DNA of 64,000 bases, from NCBI RefSeq assembly GCF_038725785.1, contig NZ_CP109796.1, positions 6,882,501 through 6,946,500 of the forward strand, written 5' to 3'. Below the pieces are notes generated by a model that saw only the letters and a list, made by a program, of their open reading frames with translations, did not search any database and was not told where the DNA came from. Made by a program: the position numbers and the translations under genes. The DNA is from Termitidicoccus mucosus. Its GTDB lineage: Bacteria > Verrucomicrobiota > Verrucomicrobiia > Opitutales > Opitutaceae. Of the stretch, positions 12,001 to 24,000 are shown one piece after another; positions within the stretch are counted from its first letter, which is position 1, and each line of letters begins with the position of its first letter.

Positions 12001-15000
12001 ACATAGAGGCTGCGGATGCTGCCGCTGCCGTTCAACACCAACACGCCGGTGCCGCTGTCGCTGACAATGAAGTTGCCGCTGGTGACATTCCAGAACGCCG
12101 AGCCGCCGACCGTGACGCTGCCGAACGCGCCGGCGTCCCGCCCGACCACCACTTGGGTGTTGGTGATGATGCCGCTGCCGTTCAACGTCACCGAGCCGGT
12201 GCCGCCGGCCACCGCGCCAATAAAGAAGTCACCCGCGGTAACACCGCCGTTTTGGGTGACCGTCAGCGCGCCGAACCCTTCATTGCCAACAATGAAGTCA
12301 TAAGTGTTCGTATTCCAAGACGCGCTGCCGCTGACGGTGACGGCGCCAGTGCCGCTGACGTTGCTGCCCACGCCAACGTAATTGCTGCTGATGCTGCCGC
12401 TGTCGGTCAGCGTCAGCGCGCCCATGCCTTCGTTGCCGACATAGAAATCATAACCGCCGGTGTCCCAGAATGCGGAACCGCTGACGGTGCCGGTGCCGGC
12501 GGCGTTTTCATAGAGGCCGAAATAGGCCGCACCGCTGGTGATGCGGCCGGTGCCGGTGAGCAGCAGGAAGCCCGTGCCGTAGTAGCCGGTGATGAGGTCG
12601 TTTGCGTCGATGTCCAGCCTGCCGCGCACGGTGACGGCACCGGTGCCGGCGGCATCCTCGCCAAGGAAGGCTTGCCCGGAGACGGCGACGCTGCCGGTGG
12701 CGGCGATGTCCAGCACGCCGGAGCCGCTGCCGCCGACGACGAGGTTGTTATTGTTCGCGACGCCCCAGAAACCGCCGCCGCCGACATTGACGGTGCCGCT
12801 GTTGCCGGCGCTCGCGCCGATGAGGCCCGCCGCGGTGCTGCCCGTCCAGCCGGTGATGGCGAGCACGCCGCCGTTGACGGTGGTGGCGCCGGTGTAGGTG
12901 TTCGACGCGCTGAGGATGAGCGTGCCGCTATTGCTGGCGGTCACCGTCAGCGACTTGCCATCCCAGCCGCCGGCGTAGGTGCCGCCGCTGACGAAGTTGT
13001 TGGTGTCGCTGAGGCTGACGTTGACGTTGAAACTCGTGCCGCTGGCGACGGTGAAGTTGCCGTGGCCGCTGGCCGCGTCGCCGAACCACGCGAGGTTCAT
13101 GCCGGCGACGTATTGTTTGGCGTCGGCGGTTTTGTAGATGCCGCCGTAGAGATAATCGGGCAGGGTCGCGCCGTTGAAGTCCGCCAGCGTCGCCGTGGCG
13201 AAGACGCCGCTGATGGTGCCGGTCGCGCCCGCGCCCGTCGCGCTGATGAGGACTTGGCGGCTGCCGCTGAGGACGGCCTGCGCGTCGGCGAAATCGCCGC
13301 CGGTGCCGAAGCCGCTCACGCTGATCGTGCCGCCGACCGTCGCCGAACTCGCGGTGATGAAGGCGTCGTTCAAGCCGCGCGTGCTGGCGTCGAGCGTCAG
13401 CGTGCTCCTCGAACTCTGCAAGTATTCGTCAGCAATGGTGACGAGGCCGCTGCCGCTGATGGACAACCAGCCGGTGCCGGTGAGACCCCACGATTCATTA
13501 CCGCCGAGATAGAGATAGCTGCCGGTGGCGAGCAAGCCGCTGCCGCTGACGCTGATGGAGCCGCTGCCGTTATAGCCGACGTAAATCCGGTCGTCAAAGT
13601 TCACCACGCCGCCACCGGTGATGTTCAGGTTGCCCTGCCCGCCGTCGCTGATGCCGAGGTAGAGGTCGTTGGCGCTGCGCCACACACCGGCGACATTGAC
13701 CGTGCCCAAATCATCATCACCGCTGCCGATGTAGTCCATGTTGTTGCCCGCGCCGCCGATGACAGTGCCGCTGGCGGTGATGTTCAACACGCCCGTGCCA
13801 CTGGCCCCGACGTAGAGGTAGCGGCCAATCTGCCACACGCCGGACACCTCCGCCACACCGTAACCGCCGTTGCCGATTTCAGTGGCACCGTCCAAGCTGA
13901 TCACGGTGCCGCCCACCGCGACGTTGACATGACCGCTGGAGTTGTTGCCGTTGCCAACATAGAAACCGGTGCCGCTCCAGAGGCCGCCGGCGTTGACGGT
14001 CACCGTGCCGGAGTCACCGGCGTTGAAGCCGCCGACATACCCATACTGGTCGCTCACGGTGCCGCTGATAATCAACGAACCGGTGCCGCTGTTGCCGATA
14101 TAAAGATCGTCGCGCACACCCCAATAACCGCTGCCGCTGACGATGGCCGTGCCGCTGTTGCCGCCAACCGAGCCCGCCGCGCTGCTGCCCGTCCAGCCGG
14201 TGATGGCGAGCACGCCGCCGTTGACGGTGGTGGTGCCGCTGTAGGTGTTGCTCGCGCTGAGGATGAGGGTGCCGGTGTTGGTGCTCGTCACCGTCAGTGA
14301 ACGGCCATCCCAGCCGGTGGCGTAGTTCGCCGCGCCGCCGAGGCCCATCGTGTCGCTGAGGCTGACGTTGACGTTGAAGGTGCCGCCGTTGACGGTGAAG
14401 TTGCCGCCGCCGTTGTTGGTGTCGCCGAACCATGACAGATTCACGCCCGCGACATACGCGCTGCCGCTGGTGGTCTTATACACGCCGCCATATAAATAAT
14501 CCGGCAGGTTGCTGCCGCCGTTGACGATGGTCGCGCTGGTAAAGACGCCGCTGATGGTGCCGCCGGTCGTGCTGATTAACAACTGGTGGCTGCTATCCAG
14601 CACGCTTTGCGCGTCGGCGAAGTTGCTGCCCGTCGCAAAATCCTCGACGATGATGGTGCCGCTGACCGTCGCGCTGCTGGCGATGACGAAGGCGTCGTTC
14701 AAGCCGCGCGAACTGGCGCTGACGGTCAGCGTCGAGTTCGCGTTTTGCGCATAGGTGCCGCCCGCCGTCACCAGGCCGCTGCCGGTGATGGTCAGCGTCC
14801 CCTTGCCGTCCGCGCCGCTGACGGTCGTGTCACCGCCGCCGAGGTAAAAGCCGGCGTCGGCCGCCAGCACGCCGCTGCCGCTGACCGTCACCGTGCCGGT
14901 GGTGTAGCCGTACATGCTGTGCGAGCCGCCGACGGTGACATTGCCGGCGGCATGAACCGTGCCGCTGTCGGTGATGTTCAATTTCGCGTTTTGGGTGCCG

Positions 15001-18000
15001 GCATAGCCAACCACGAGCCGCCCGCCGACATCCAGCAGCGCGTTGCCGCCGACGCTGACCGCGCCGCTGCCGCTGCTGACGTAGCTAATCCAGAAGTCGG
15101 AGCCGGCGCGGATGCTGCCGCTGTCGGTGAGGTTGACCGCGCCCGCGCCGTAGTAACCGGCGATCATTTGCGTGGCGCTGAACAGATAGCCGCTGTCACT
15201 GACATTGATGGCGCCGCTGCCGTTCGTGTAACCCGCGACCACCGACCAACTGCCGCCGCCGTCGATGCTGCCGCTGACGGTGCCGGTGACGTTCAACACG
15301 CCCGTGCCGTTGCTGCCAACGATGATGCCGGTGGAATTGTTGCCACCCGTCGCGTTGAGATACCCGCTGACGTTGACCGTGCCGCTGGTGCCCGCGCTGC
15401 CACCGATAACAACTTGCGCCGTGCTGCCCGTCCAGCCAGTGATGTTCAGCGCGCCGCCGTTGACGATGGTCGTGCCGGTGTAAGTATTCGTCGCGCTGAG
15501 AATCAACGTCCCCTCGCCCGTCTTGGCCAGCGATTGGCCATCCCAGCCGTTGAGAGCCGACGGGCGGTTTTGCAAGCCAATGCCGTTGACGGTGACTTCA
15601 TCCTCGACGCCATGCAAGTTGTCCACGGTGAAGGTGCCGCCGGCCACGTTGAACGAGCCGGTCGCGTGCGTGTTGTCACCATACCACGCGAGTTTGTAAC
15701 CGATGACGTAATTGGTGCCGCTGTCGGTCTTGTAAGCGTCGGCGATGACGTAGTTGCGCGCGCTCGTCAAGCCGGCCAGGTCCCTGGTGCCGAAGTCACC
15801 GCTGATGGTGCCGCCGGTCATGCTCATCAACAGCGTCGCGTCAGAATACAACGCGCTGGCGGTGGCCGCCGTGCCGCTGGCCTCCGCGCCGGTGACGCTC
15901 AGCGTGCCGCTGATGGTCGCCGTTTGCGCGATAACGTAAGCCGCCGCTCGCGTGGTGTCGGTGATGGCGATGACCAGCGTCGAGTTCGCGTCCTGCGTAT
16001 AGGTGCCGCCCGCCGTCACCAGGCCGCTGCCGGTGACGGTCAGCGCGCCGGTGCCGCTGCCGCCGTTATTAAAATTGCCCGCGCCCGCCAGCAGGCCGCT
16101 GCCACTGACCTCGATGCTGCCGGCGCCGAAATAGCCCAAGTCAACGCTGCCGGCGACGCTAACCGAGCCGCTTTCGCGAATGGCCAGCACGGGGCTGGTC
16201 AGGCTGGAAACCCGGAGCGCGCTGCCGCTCGTCACGAAGCCGGAGCCGCTGACAATGGCGCTGCCGTGCTCGACATTGAAGTAGTTGCCGGTGGAAACGG
16301 TGCCGCCCGTCACGGCCAGCGTCCCCGTCCCGTCGTAAGAGCCAATCGTGAGATAATTATCCGCCCGCAGCAAACCGCCGCTGACCGTGGCCGCGCCGCG
16401 ACCGCTGTAGTAGCCGATGGCGACGGAACTGTGGCCGTGGACGATGCCGCCCGTCACGGTCAGCGCGCCCTCGCTGGCGGCATTCTGCTGGCCGATGTTA
16501 ATTTCGCCGAGCACATCCAGCAACGCCGAGTCGCCGACGGTGACCGCGCCCGTGCCGGCGTTGGACGTGTAATATTCCCCGCCGACGAGCAGCGAGGAAC
16601 CGACCGTGACGCTGCCGCTGCCGGTGAGATTCAACACACCCGCGCCGCGAGCGCCGACATTCAGGACGCTGGCAGTGCCCAGCCAGCCGCTGCCGCTGAC
16701 ATTCACCGTGCCGGTCGCGTCCGCCCGGTAGCCCACGTAAGCAGTGCTGCCGGCGCTCACGCTGCCGCTGTTGGAGATGTTCAACACGCCCGCGCCGCTG
16801 CCGCCGACATAGAGGTTGCCGGTCGATCTGAGGTAGCCGCTGACGTTGACGGTGCCGCTGGCGGTCGCGCCCGCGCCGATGACGACTTCCGCGTTGCTGC
16901 CCGTCCAGCCGGTGATGGCGAGCGCGCCGCCGTTGACGGTGGTCGTGCCGCTGTAGCTGTTGCTCGCGCTGAGGATGAGCGTGCCGCTGTTGCTCGACGT
17001 GACGGTCAGCGAGCGGCCGTCCCACGTCGCGCCGCTGGCGTTGGCGGTGCCGAGGTCGGCGGTGGTGTTGCTCAGGGCGACGTCCACGTTGAAGCTCTCG
17101 CCGCTGTTCAGGGTGAAGTTGCCGTGGCTGGCGGTGGTGGCGGAGAACCACGCGAGTTGCGAGCCGAGGACGTAATCGGTGCCGCCGGTGATGAACGCGC
17201 CGAAGTTGAGGAAATCCTTCGCGCTGGTGCCGCCGGTGACGCTGACGGTGGCAAAGTCGCCGCTGATGGTGTTGGTGTGGATGAGGATTTGCGCGTTGTC
17301 CGCCAAGGCCGAGGCGCTGCCGCCGTTGACGAACGCCGCCGTGCCGCTGGCGTTCACCGTCAGCGTGCCGGCGCTGGTCAAGTCCGCCGCCGTCGCCGTG
17401 ACGAACGCGCCGCGATAGCCGAGGGTGTCGGTGAGGGTCAGCGTCAGCGTGGAAAGATTATTTTGGAAATACGTGCCGGTGGCGGTGACGCCGCCGCTGG
17501 CGCTGATGGAGAGGTTGCCGGTGCCGGTGGTGCCGTTGTAAAGGTCGCCGGTGATATTCCACAGGCCGGTGTCGCTGACGGTGACGGTGCCGGGGCCGCT
17601 GTAGCCGATGCGGCCGTTGCCGCTGCTCACGGAACCGCTGCCATTGATGCTCAGCGCGCCGCCGCCGTTGTAACCGACATAGAAGACGCCGCTGTCAGAC
17701 AAATAACCGCTGCCGCTGACGCTGATGCTGCCGGAGCCGCCGGCGGAATAGCCGAGCATGACGGAGGTGCTGTTCACCGAGCCGCCGCCGTTGATCGTCA
17801 GCGCGCCGGTGCCGGTGATGCCCAGATAAAGGGCGGCGTTATTCCAGTAACCGGTGTCGCTGACGGTGACGCTGCCGAAGCCAGCGTAGCCCACGTAAGC
17901 GGCAGCGGTGTTTTGCACCGAGCCGCTGCCGTTGATGGTCAGCGCGCCGGTGCCGTTGTTGCCAACATAGAGCGCGCCGGTGTTATTCCAATAACCAGTG

Positions 18001-21000
18001 TCGCTGACGGTGACGGTGCCAAAGCTGTTGGCGTTGTTGCCAATGCGGCCTTCCGTGTTTTGCACCACGCCGCCGCCGTTGATGGCCAGCGCGGCGGTGC
18101 CGCTGCCGCCGATCGTGAGGGTGCTGCTGTTATACCAAACGCCGTTGCCGCTGACGCTGGCACTGCCGCGGCCGGTGGCGCCATTGCCAATGACCGCGTA
18201 GTTATTCTTCACGCTGCCGCTGCCGTTGATGGTCAGGACGCCGGTGCCGGTGTTGCCAACATGGAGGTAGCTGTTGTTACCGGTGGCGTCGTTATACCAA
18301 TAGCCGCTGCCGCTGACGGCGACGGTGCCGCTGCCGGTGCCGGCGTTGCCGATGCGGGCATCCATGGTGTTTTGCACGCGGCCGCCGCCGTTGATGACCA
18401 AAACGCCGGTGCCGGCGTTGCCAATTTGAAGGGTGGCGGGATTATACCAATAGCCGCTGCCGCTGACGGTGGCGCTGCCGAAGCCGCCGGCGAGGGCGCC
18501 AATGGCGCTGGTCGGGGCGGCAATGTTCACCGAGCCGCTGCCGTTGATGGTCAGGTAGCCGGTGCCGGAGTTGCCCACTTGGAAGCCGCCGTTGACATAC
18601 AAATAGCCGAGGTCGCCGACGCTGACGCTGCCGTAACCGGTGCTGCCGGAGCCGATGGCCAGGGCGGTGTTATTGCTGGACACCGAACCGCTCTCGGTGA
18701 TGGCCAGGTAGCCGGTGCCGCTGTAGCCAACCCGGAACTCGGGGCTGGAGTTATTCCAAAAGCCGCTGCCGCTGACGATGGCGCTGCCGTAGCTGTTGGT
18801 GCCGGAACCAATGTGGGCGCCGGCACTGCGCACCGAGCCGCTGTCGGTGATGGTCAGGTGGCCGGTGCCGGAATTGCCAACCGCGAGATTGCTCTGGTTA
18901 TACCAGTAGCCGGTGTCGCTGACGGTGACCGTGCCGCTGCCGGTGGCGGCGTTGCCAATGTAACCGCCCGCATCCTGCACCGAGCCGCTGCCGTGGATAG
19001 CCAGCACGCCCGTGCTGTCGCTGCCGATGGTGAGGATGCCGGCGGTGCCAGTGCCGAGGTTCCACGAACCGGTGACATCGAGAGTGCCGCCGTTGACGAG
19101 GCCCACCGTGCTGCTGGTGATCAGGCCCGTCACGCCAAGCGCACCGCCGAGCACGCTGGTCGTGCCGGTGTAGGTGTTCGTCGCGCTGAGGATGAGGGTG
19201 CCGTCGCCCGTCTTGGTCAGCGAGCGTCCATCCCAGCCGTTAATCGGCGAGACGGGGCGGTTTTGCAGGCCGATGCCGTTGGCGGTGAGTTCCAGCTCGA
19301 CGCCGTACAAGTTGTCCACGGTGAAGGTTTCGCCGCCGGCGAGGTTGAACGAGCCGGTCGCGTGGGTGTTGTCGCCATACCACGCGAGCTTGTAACCGGC
19401 CACGTAATCGGTGCCGCTGTTGGTCTTGTAGGCGTCGGCGACGAGGTAGTTGCGCGCGCTGGCGGCGAGGTCAAGGTTCTTGCCGGTGAAGTCGCCGCGA
19501 ATGGTGCCGCCGGTCATGTGCAGCAGCAGCGTGTGGTCGGCGTAAATCGCGCTGGCGGTGGCCGCCGTGCCGCTGGCGTCCGCGCCGGTGACGGCCAGCG
19601 AGCCGCCGAGGGTGGCCGTTTGCGCGACGATGTAGGCGCCCGTCCGCGTGGTGTCGGTGATGGCGATGGTCAGCGTCGAAACGGAATTTTGCGAATAGGC
19701 GCCGCCCGCGGCCACCGTGCCGCTGTCGGTGATGGCGAGGACGCCGGTGCCGCCGGCGCCGAGGATGAAATTGCTCGCGGTGGTGACGAGGGCGGTGTCG
19801 CTGACGATGACCGTGCCGGCGCCGCTGCCGCCGCTGCCGACGGTGATATTGCCACCCGCGCTGACAGTGCCGCTGTCGGTGACGTTCAGCCAGCCGGTGC
19901 CGCCGTTGCCGACGGTGAAGGCGCCGCTGTTCGTCCACACGCCCGCGACGCTCGCGCTGCCGCTGCTGCCATTGATCCGGCCGAGATAACCGGCGGCGGC
20001 GCTGACCGTGCCGCCGGCGCGGATGTCCAGCCAGCCCGTGCCGTTGTTGCCGACATTGAAGTCGCCGCGGTTCACCCACACGCCCGCGACCGTCGCGCTG
20101 CCGCTGACGCCGCTGGTTAAGCCAAGATCGCCGGTGGCGTCGCTGACGGTGCCGCCGACGAGGATGTTCAGCCAGCCCGTGCTCCAGCGGCCGACGACGA
20201 GGTTGCCGTTGTTTGCCCACACGCCCGCGACACTCGCGCTGCCGCTGCCGCCGGTTGAGAAGCCGACATAGCCGGCGCTGTTGGTGACCGTGCCGCCGGC
20301 GCGGATGTCCAGCCAGCCCGCGCCGCGGTCGCCGACGACGAGGTCGCCGCGGTTCGCCCACACGCCGGCGACGGTCGCGCTGCCGCTGCCGCCGTTTGAG
20401 TAGCCGAGATAACCGTTGTTGTCGCCGACCATGCCGCCGGCGAGGATGTGCAGCCAGCCGGTGCCGCTGTTGCCGACGGTGAGGTTGTTCGTGCTGTTCG
20501 TGCCGGTGTTCCACGTGCCGCCGACGGTGACGGCGCCGTTGGTGCCCGCCGCGCCGCCGATGACGCCCGCCGTGCCGCCGACGTAGCCGCTGATGGCCAG
20601 CACGCCGCCGTTGACGGTCGTCGTGCCGGTGTAGCTGTTCGACGCGCTGAGGATGAGCGTGCCGCTGTTGCCGGCGGTGACGGTCAGCGACTGGCCGTCC
20701 CATGCGATGACGGTGCCGGTGATGGCGGCGTGGGCGGTGGTGTCGCTGAGGGTGACGTCAACGTCGAAGGTCTCGCCCGCGCCGAGGGTGAAATTGCCGT
20801 GGCTGGCGGTGGTGGCGCTGAACCACGCGAGTTGGGAGCCGAGGACGTAATCCGTCCCGCCGGTGATGAACGCGCCGAAGGTCAGGAAGTCGCGCTGGCT
20901 GGTGCCGCCGGTGACGCTGACGGTGGCGAAGTCGCCGCTGATGGTGTTGGTGTGAATCAAGATTTGCGCCCCGTTCGCCAAGGCCGACGCGCTGCCGCCG

Positions 21001-24000
21001 TTGACGAACGCCGCCGTGCCGCTGGCGTTGACGGCGAGCGTGCCGGCGAGTTGCGCGGTGCTGGCGGTGACGAACGCGCCGCGATAGCCGAGGGTGTTCG
21101 TGAGCGTCAACGTCAGCGTGGACACGTCGTTTTGCGAATACTCGCCGGTGGCGACGATGCTGCCGCTTTCGGTGATGGTGAGGCGCGCGGTGCCGCTGTC
21201 GCCGACGATGAAGTTGCCATCCGCCAGCCACGTCGCATCGCCGCTGACGGTGCCGGTGGCAAGGGCGGTGTCATTGGCGGCAAACACCACTTTATTGCCG
21301 CTGACAATCCTGCCGCTGCCAGTGAGGAGCAATGTGGCGCGTCCGTTTTCGCCGATGAGAAATTCGCCGTCCGTCCGCCATTCAGCGCTGCCCTTCACCG
21401 TGGCCGAACCTGTGGTGTAGTCGTAACCGCTGCCGAGATAAGTTTGATTACCGTGAAAAAGGGCACTGCCGGAGAGCGTGAGGGAACCGGTGCCGCTGTT
21501 GCCAAGATAGGTGTCGCCCGTAACGCGCCAGGAAGCCGTGTCACTGATTGTGACCGTGCCCAAGCCAAATTCGCCACCGACAACGAGATAGCCGCTGCGG
21601 ACGCTGCCGCTCTCCGTCAACGTCAGCGTGCCGGTGCCATAGTTGCCGACGTAAAAGTCGTTGCCGTTGGTGTTCCAAAACGCGCTGCCGCTGACCGTGC
21701 CAGTGCCAACGCCAGTGGTGTCGTTGCCAAAGGCAACATACCCGCTGAGAATGCTGCCGCTGGCGGTGAGCGTCAGCGCACCCGTGCCGGATTCGCCGAC
21801 GACAAAGTCGTCGCCGTTCGTAGTCCAGAACGCCGAGCCGCTGACGGTGCCCGTGCCGACGCCGGTGTCGTTGTAACCGAAATACACGCTGGTGCTGTCA
21901 ATGCTGCCGCCCTCGGTGAGCGTGAGCGCGCCGCGGCCGCTGTTGCCAACGGTGAAGTTATAACCGCTGCGCGCATCCCAGAACGCCGAGCCGCTGACGG
22001 TGGCCGTGCCAACGGCGTTTTGCGCGTCGCCGAAAATGGTCGCCTCGCGGCTGTTGATGCTGCCGCTGGCGGTGAGGAGCAGACTGCCCGCGCCTTCGTA
22101 ACCGAGGTAAAGTCCGTTGTTGTTATACCAGTAACCGCTGCCGCCAATGGTCACGCTGCCGGTCACGCCCGCGCTGTAACCGATGTAACCGGCATCGCCG
22201 ACGGTGACGGTGCCGCTGACGATGATGACACCCGCGCCGCTGCCGCCGACAATGACATCGCCATAGTTGGCGGCTTCGAGATAACCGCTGGCGTTGACCG
22301 TGCCGCTGTCCGCCGCGCCGCTGCCGATGACGACTTGCGCCGTGCTGCCCGTCCAGCCGGTGATGGCGAGCACGCCGCCGTTCACCGTCGTCGTGCCGGT
22401 GTAGGTGTTCGTCGCGCTGAGGATGAGGGTGCCGCTGTTGCTGCTCGTGACGGTCAGCGACTGGCCGTCCCAGCCGCCGGCGTAGGTGCCGTTGCTGACG
22501 AAGTTGTTGGTGTTGCTGAGGCTGACGTTCACGTCGAAGCTCGTGCCGCTGGCGACGCTGAAATTGCCGTGGCCGTTCGCCGCGTCGCCGAACCACGCGA
22601 GATTCACGCCGGCGACGTATTTCGTGGCGTCGGCGGTCTTGTAAATGCCGCCGTACAAATAATCCGACAGGCCCGCGCCGTTGAAGCCCGCCAGCGTCGC
22701 CGTGGCAAACACGCCGCTGATGGTGCCGCTCGCGCCCGCGCCCGTCGCGCTGATGAGCACTTGGTGGCTGCTGGAGACCACGGCGCTGGCGGTGTCGAAA
22801 TTGCCGCCCGCGCCGAAGCCGCTGACGCTGATGGTGCCGCCCACCGTCGCGCTGGCCGCGTAGATGAAGGCGTCGTTCAAGCCGCGCGCGGTCACGCCGT
22901 CGCCGGAGGCGTCGAGCGCCAGCGTGGAGAGCGCGTTTTGCGAATAGGCCCCGCCTGCCGTGACCAAGCCGCTGCCGCTGACGGTGAGGTTGCCGGTGCT
23001 GCCGACGCTGCCGAGGGTGAATCTGCTGCCGGTGCTCCACAAGGCGCTGCCGCTGATGGTGGCCGCGCCAACGCCGCCCATGGAGCCAAAGGTGGTGTTG
23101 ACGCTGACCGTCACGCTGCCGCTCTCGCTGAGGGCGACGCTGCCGCTGCCGCTGTCGGTGACGCCGTTATTAAAGTAGCCGGCATCCCACCAACCGCTGC
23201 CGCTGATGGCGGCCGCGCCAACACCGCCGTCGCCGACGACGATCCGGTTGCCGCGCACCACGCCGTTTTGGTTGATGGTCAGCGAGGCGCTGCCGCCGGT
23301 GACGAAGCCGCTGTTGTAGCCGACCTCAAGGTCGCCGGTGTTATTCCACAGGCCGTTGCCGGTGACGGTGGCATGGACCCCGCTGGTGGTGCTGTAGAGG
23401 TAGCCGCCGTCGCCGCTGACGGTGCCGCTGATGGTGAGGACGCCGCCGCCGACGCTGTTCTCGTTGCCCACCGTCACGCCACCGTAGCCTTGGATGCCCA
23501 GATAGCCGCTGACATTCACCGTGCCGCTCTGACCCACACCGGTGCCGGTCACGAGTTGCGCCGTGCTGCCCGTCCAGCCGGTGATGTTCAGCGCACCGCC
23601 GAGGATTTGCGTCGTGCCAGTGTAATTATTCGAGCCGCTGAGGATGAGCGCGCCTTGATTGCTGGCGGTGACGGTGAGCGAACGGCCGTCCCACGCGATG
23701 ACGTTCGCGCCGGCGGCATGGGCGGTGGTGTTGCTGAGGGTGACGTCAAGGTCGAAAGTTTCGCCGCTGTTCAGCGTGAAATTGCCGTGGCTGGCGGTGG
23801 TGGCGGAGAACCACGCGAGTTGGGAGCCGAGGACGTAATCCGTCCCGCCGGTGATGAACGCGCCGAAGGTCAGGAAATCGCGCTGGCTCGTGCCGCCGCT
23901 GACGCTGACGGTGGCGAAGTCGCCGGTGATGGTGTTGGTGTGGATGAGGATTTGCGCGCTGTTCGCCAGCGCCGACGCGCTGCCGCTGCCGTTGAACAGC

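Noticed and set aside
17450-19080. CRISPR array
   Set aside because: The period of about 147 bp is protein-coding repeat with degenerate units and no short identical repeats separated by unique spacers; no cas genes are present.
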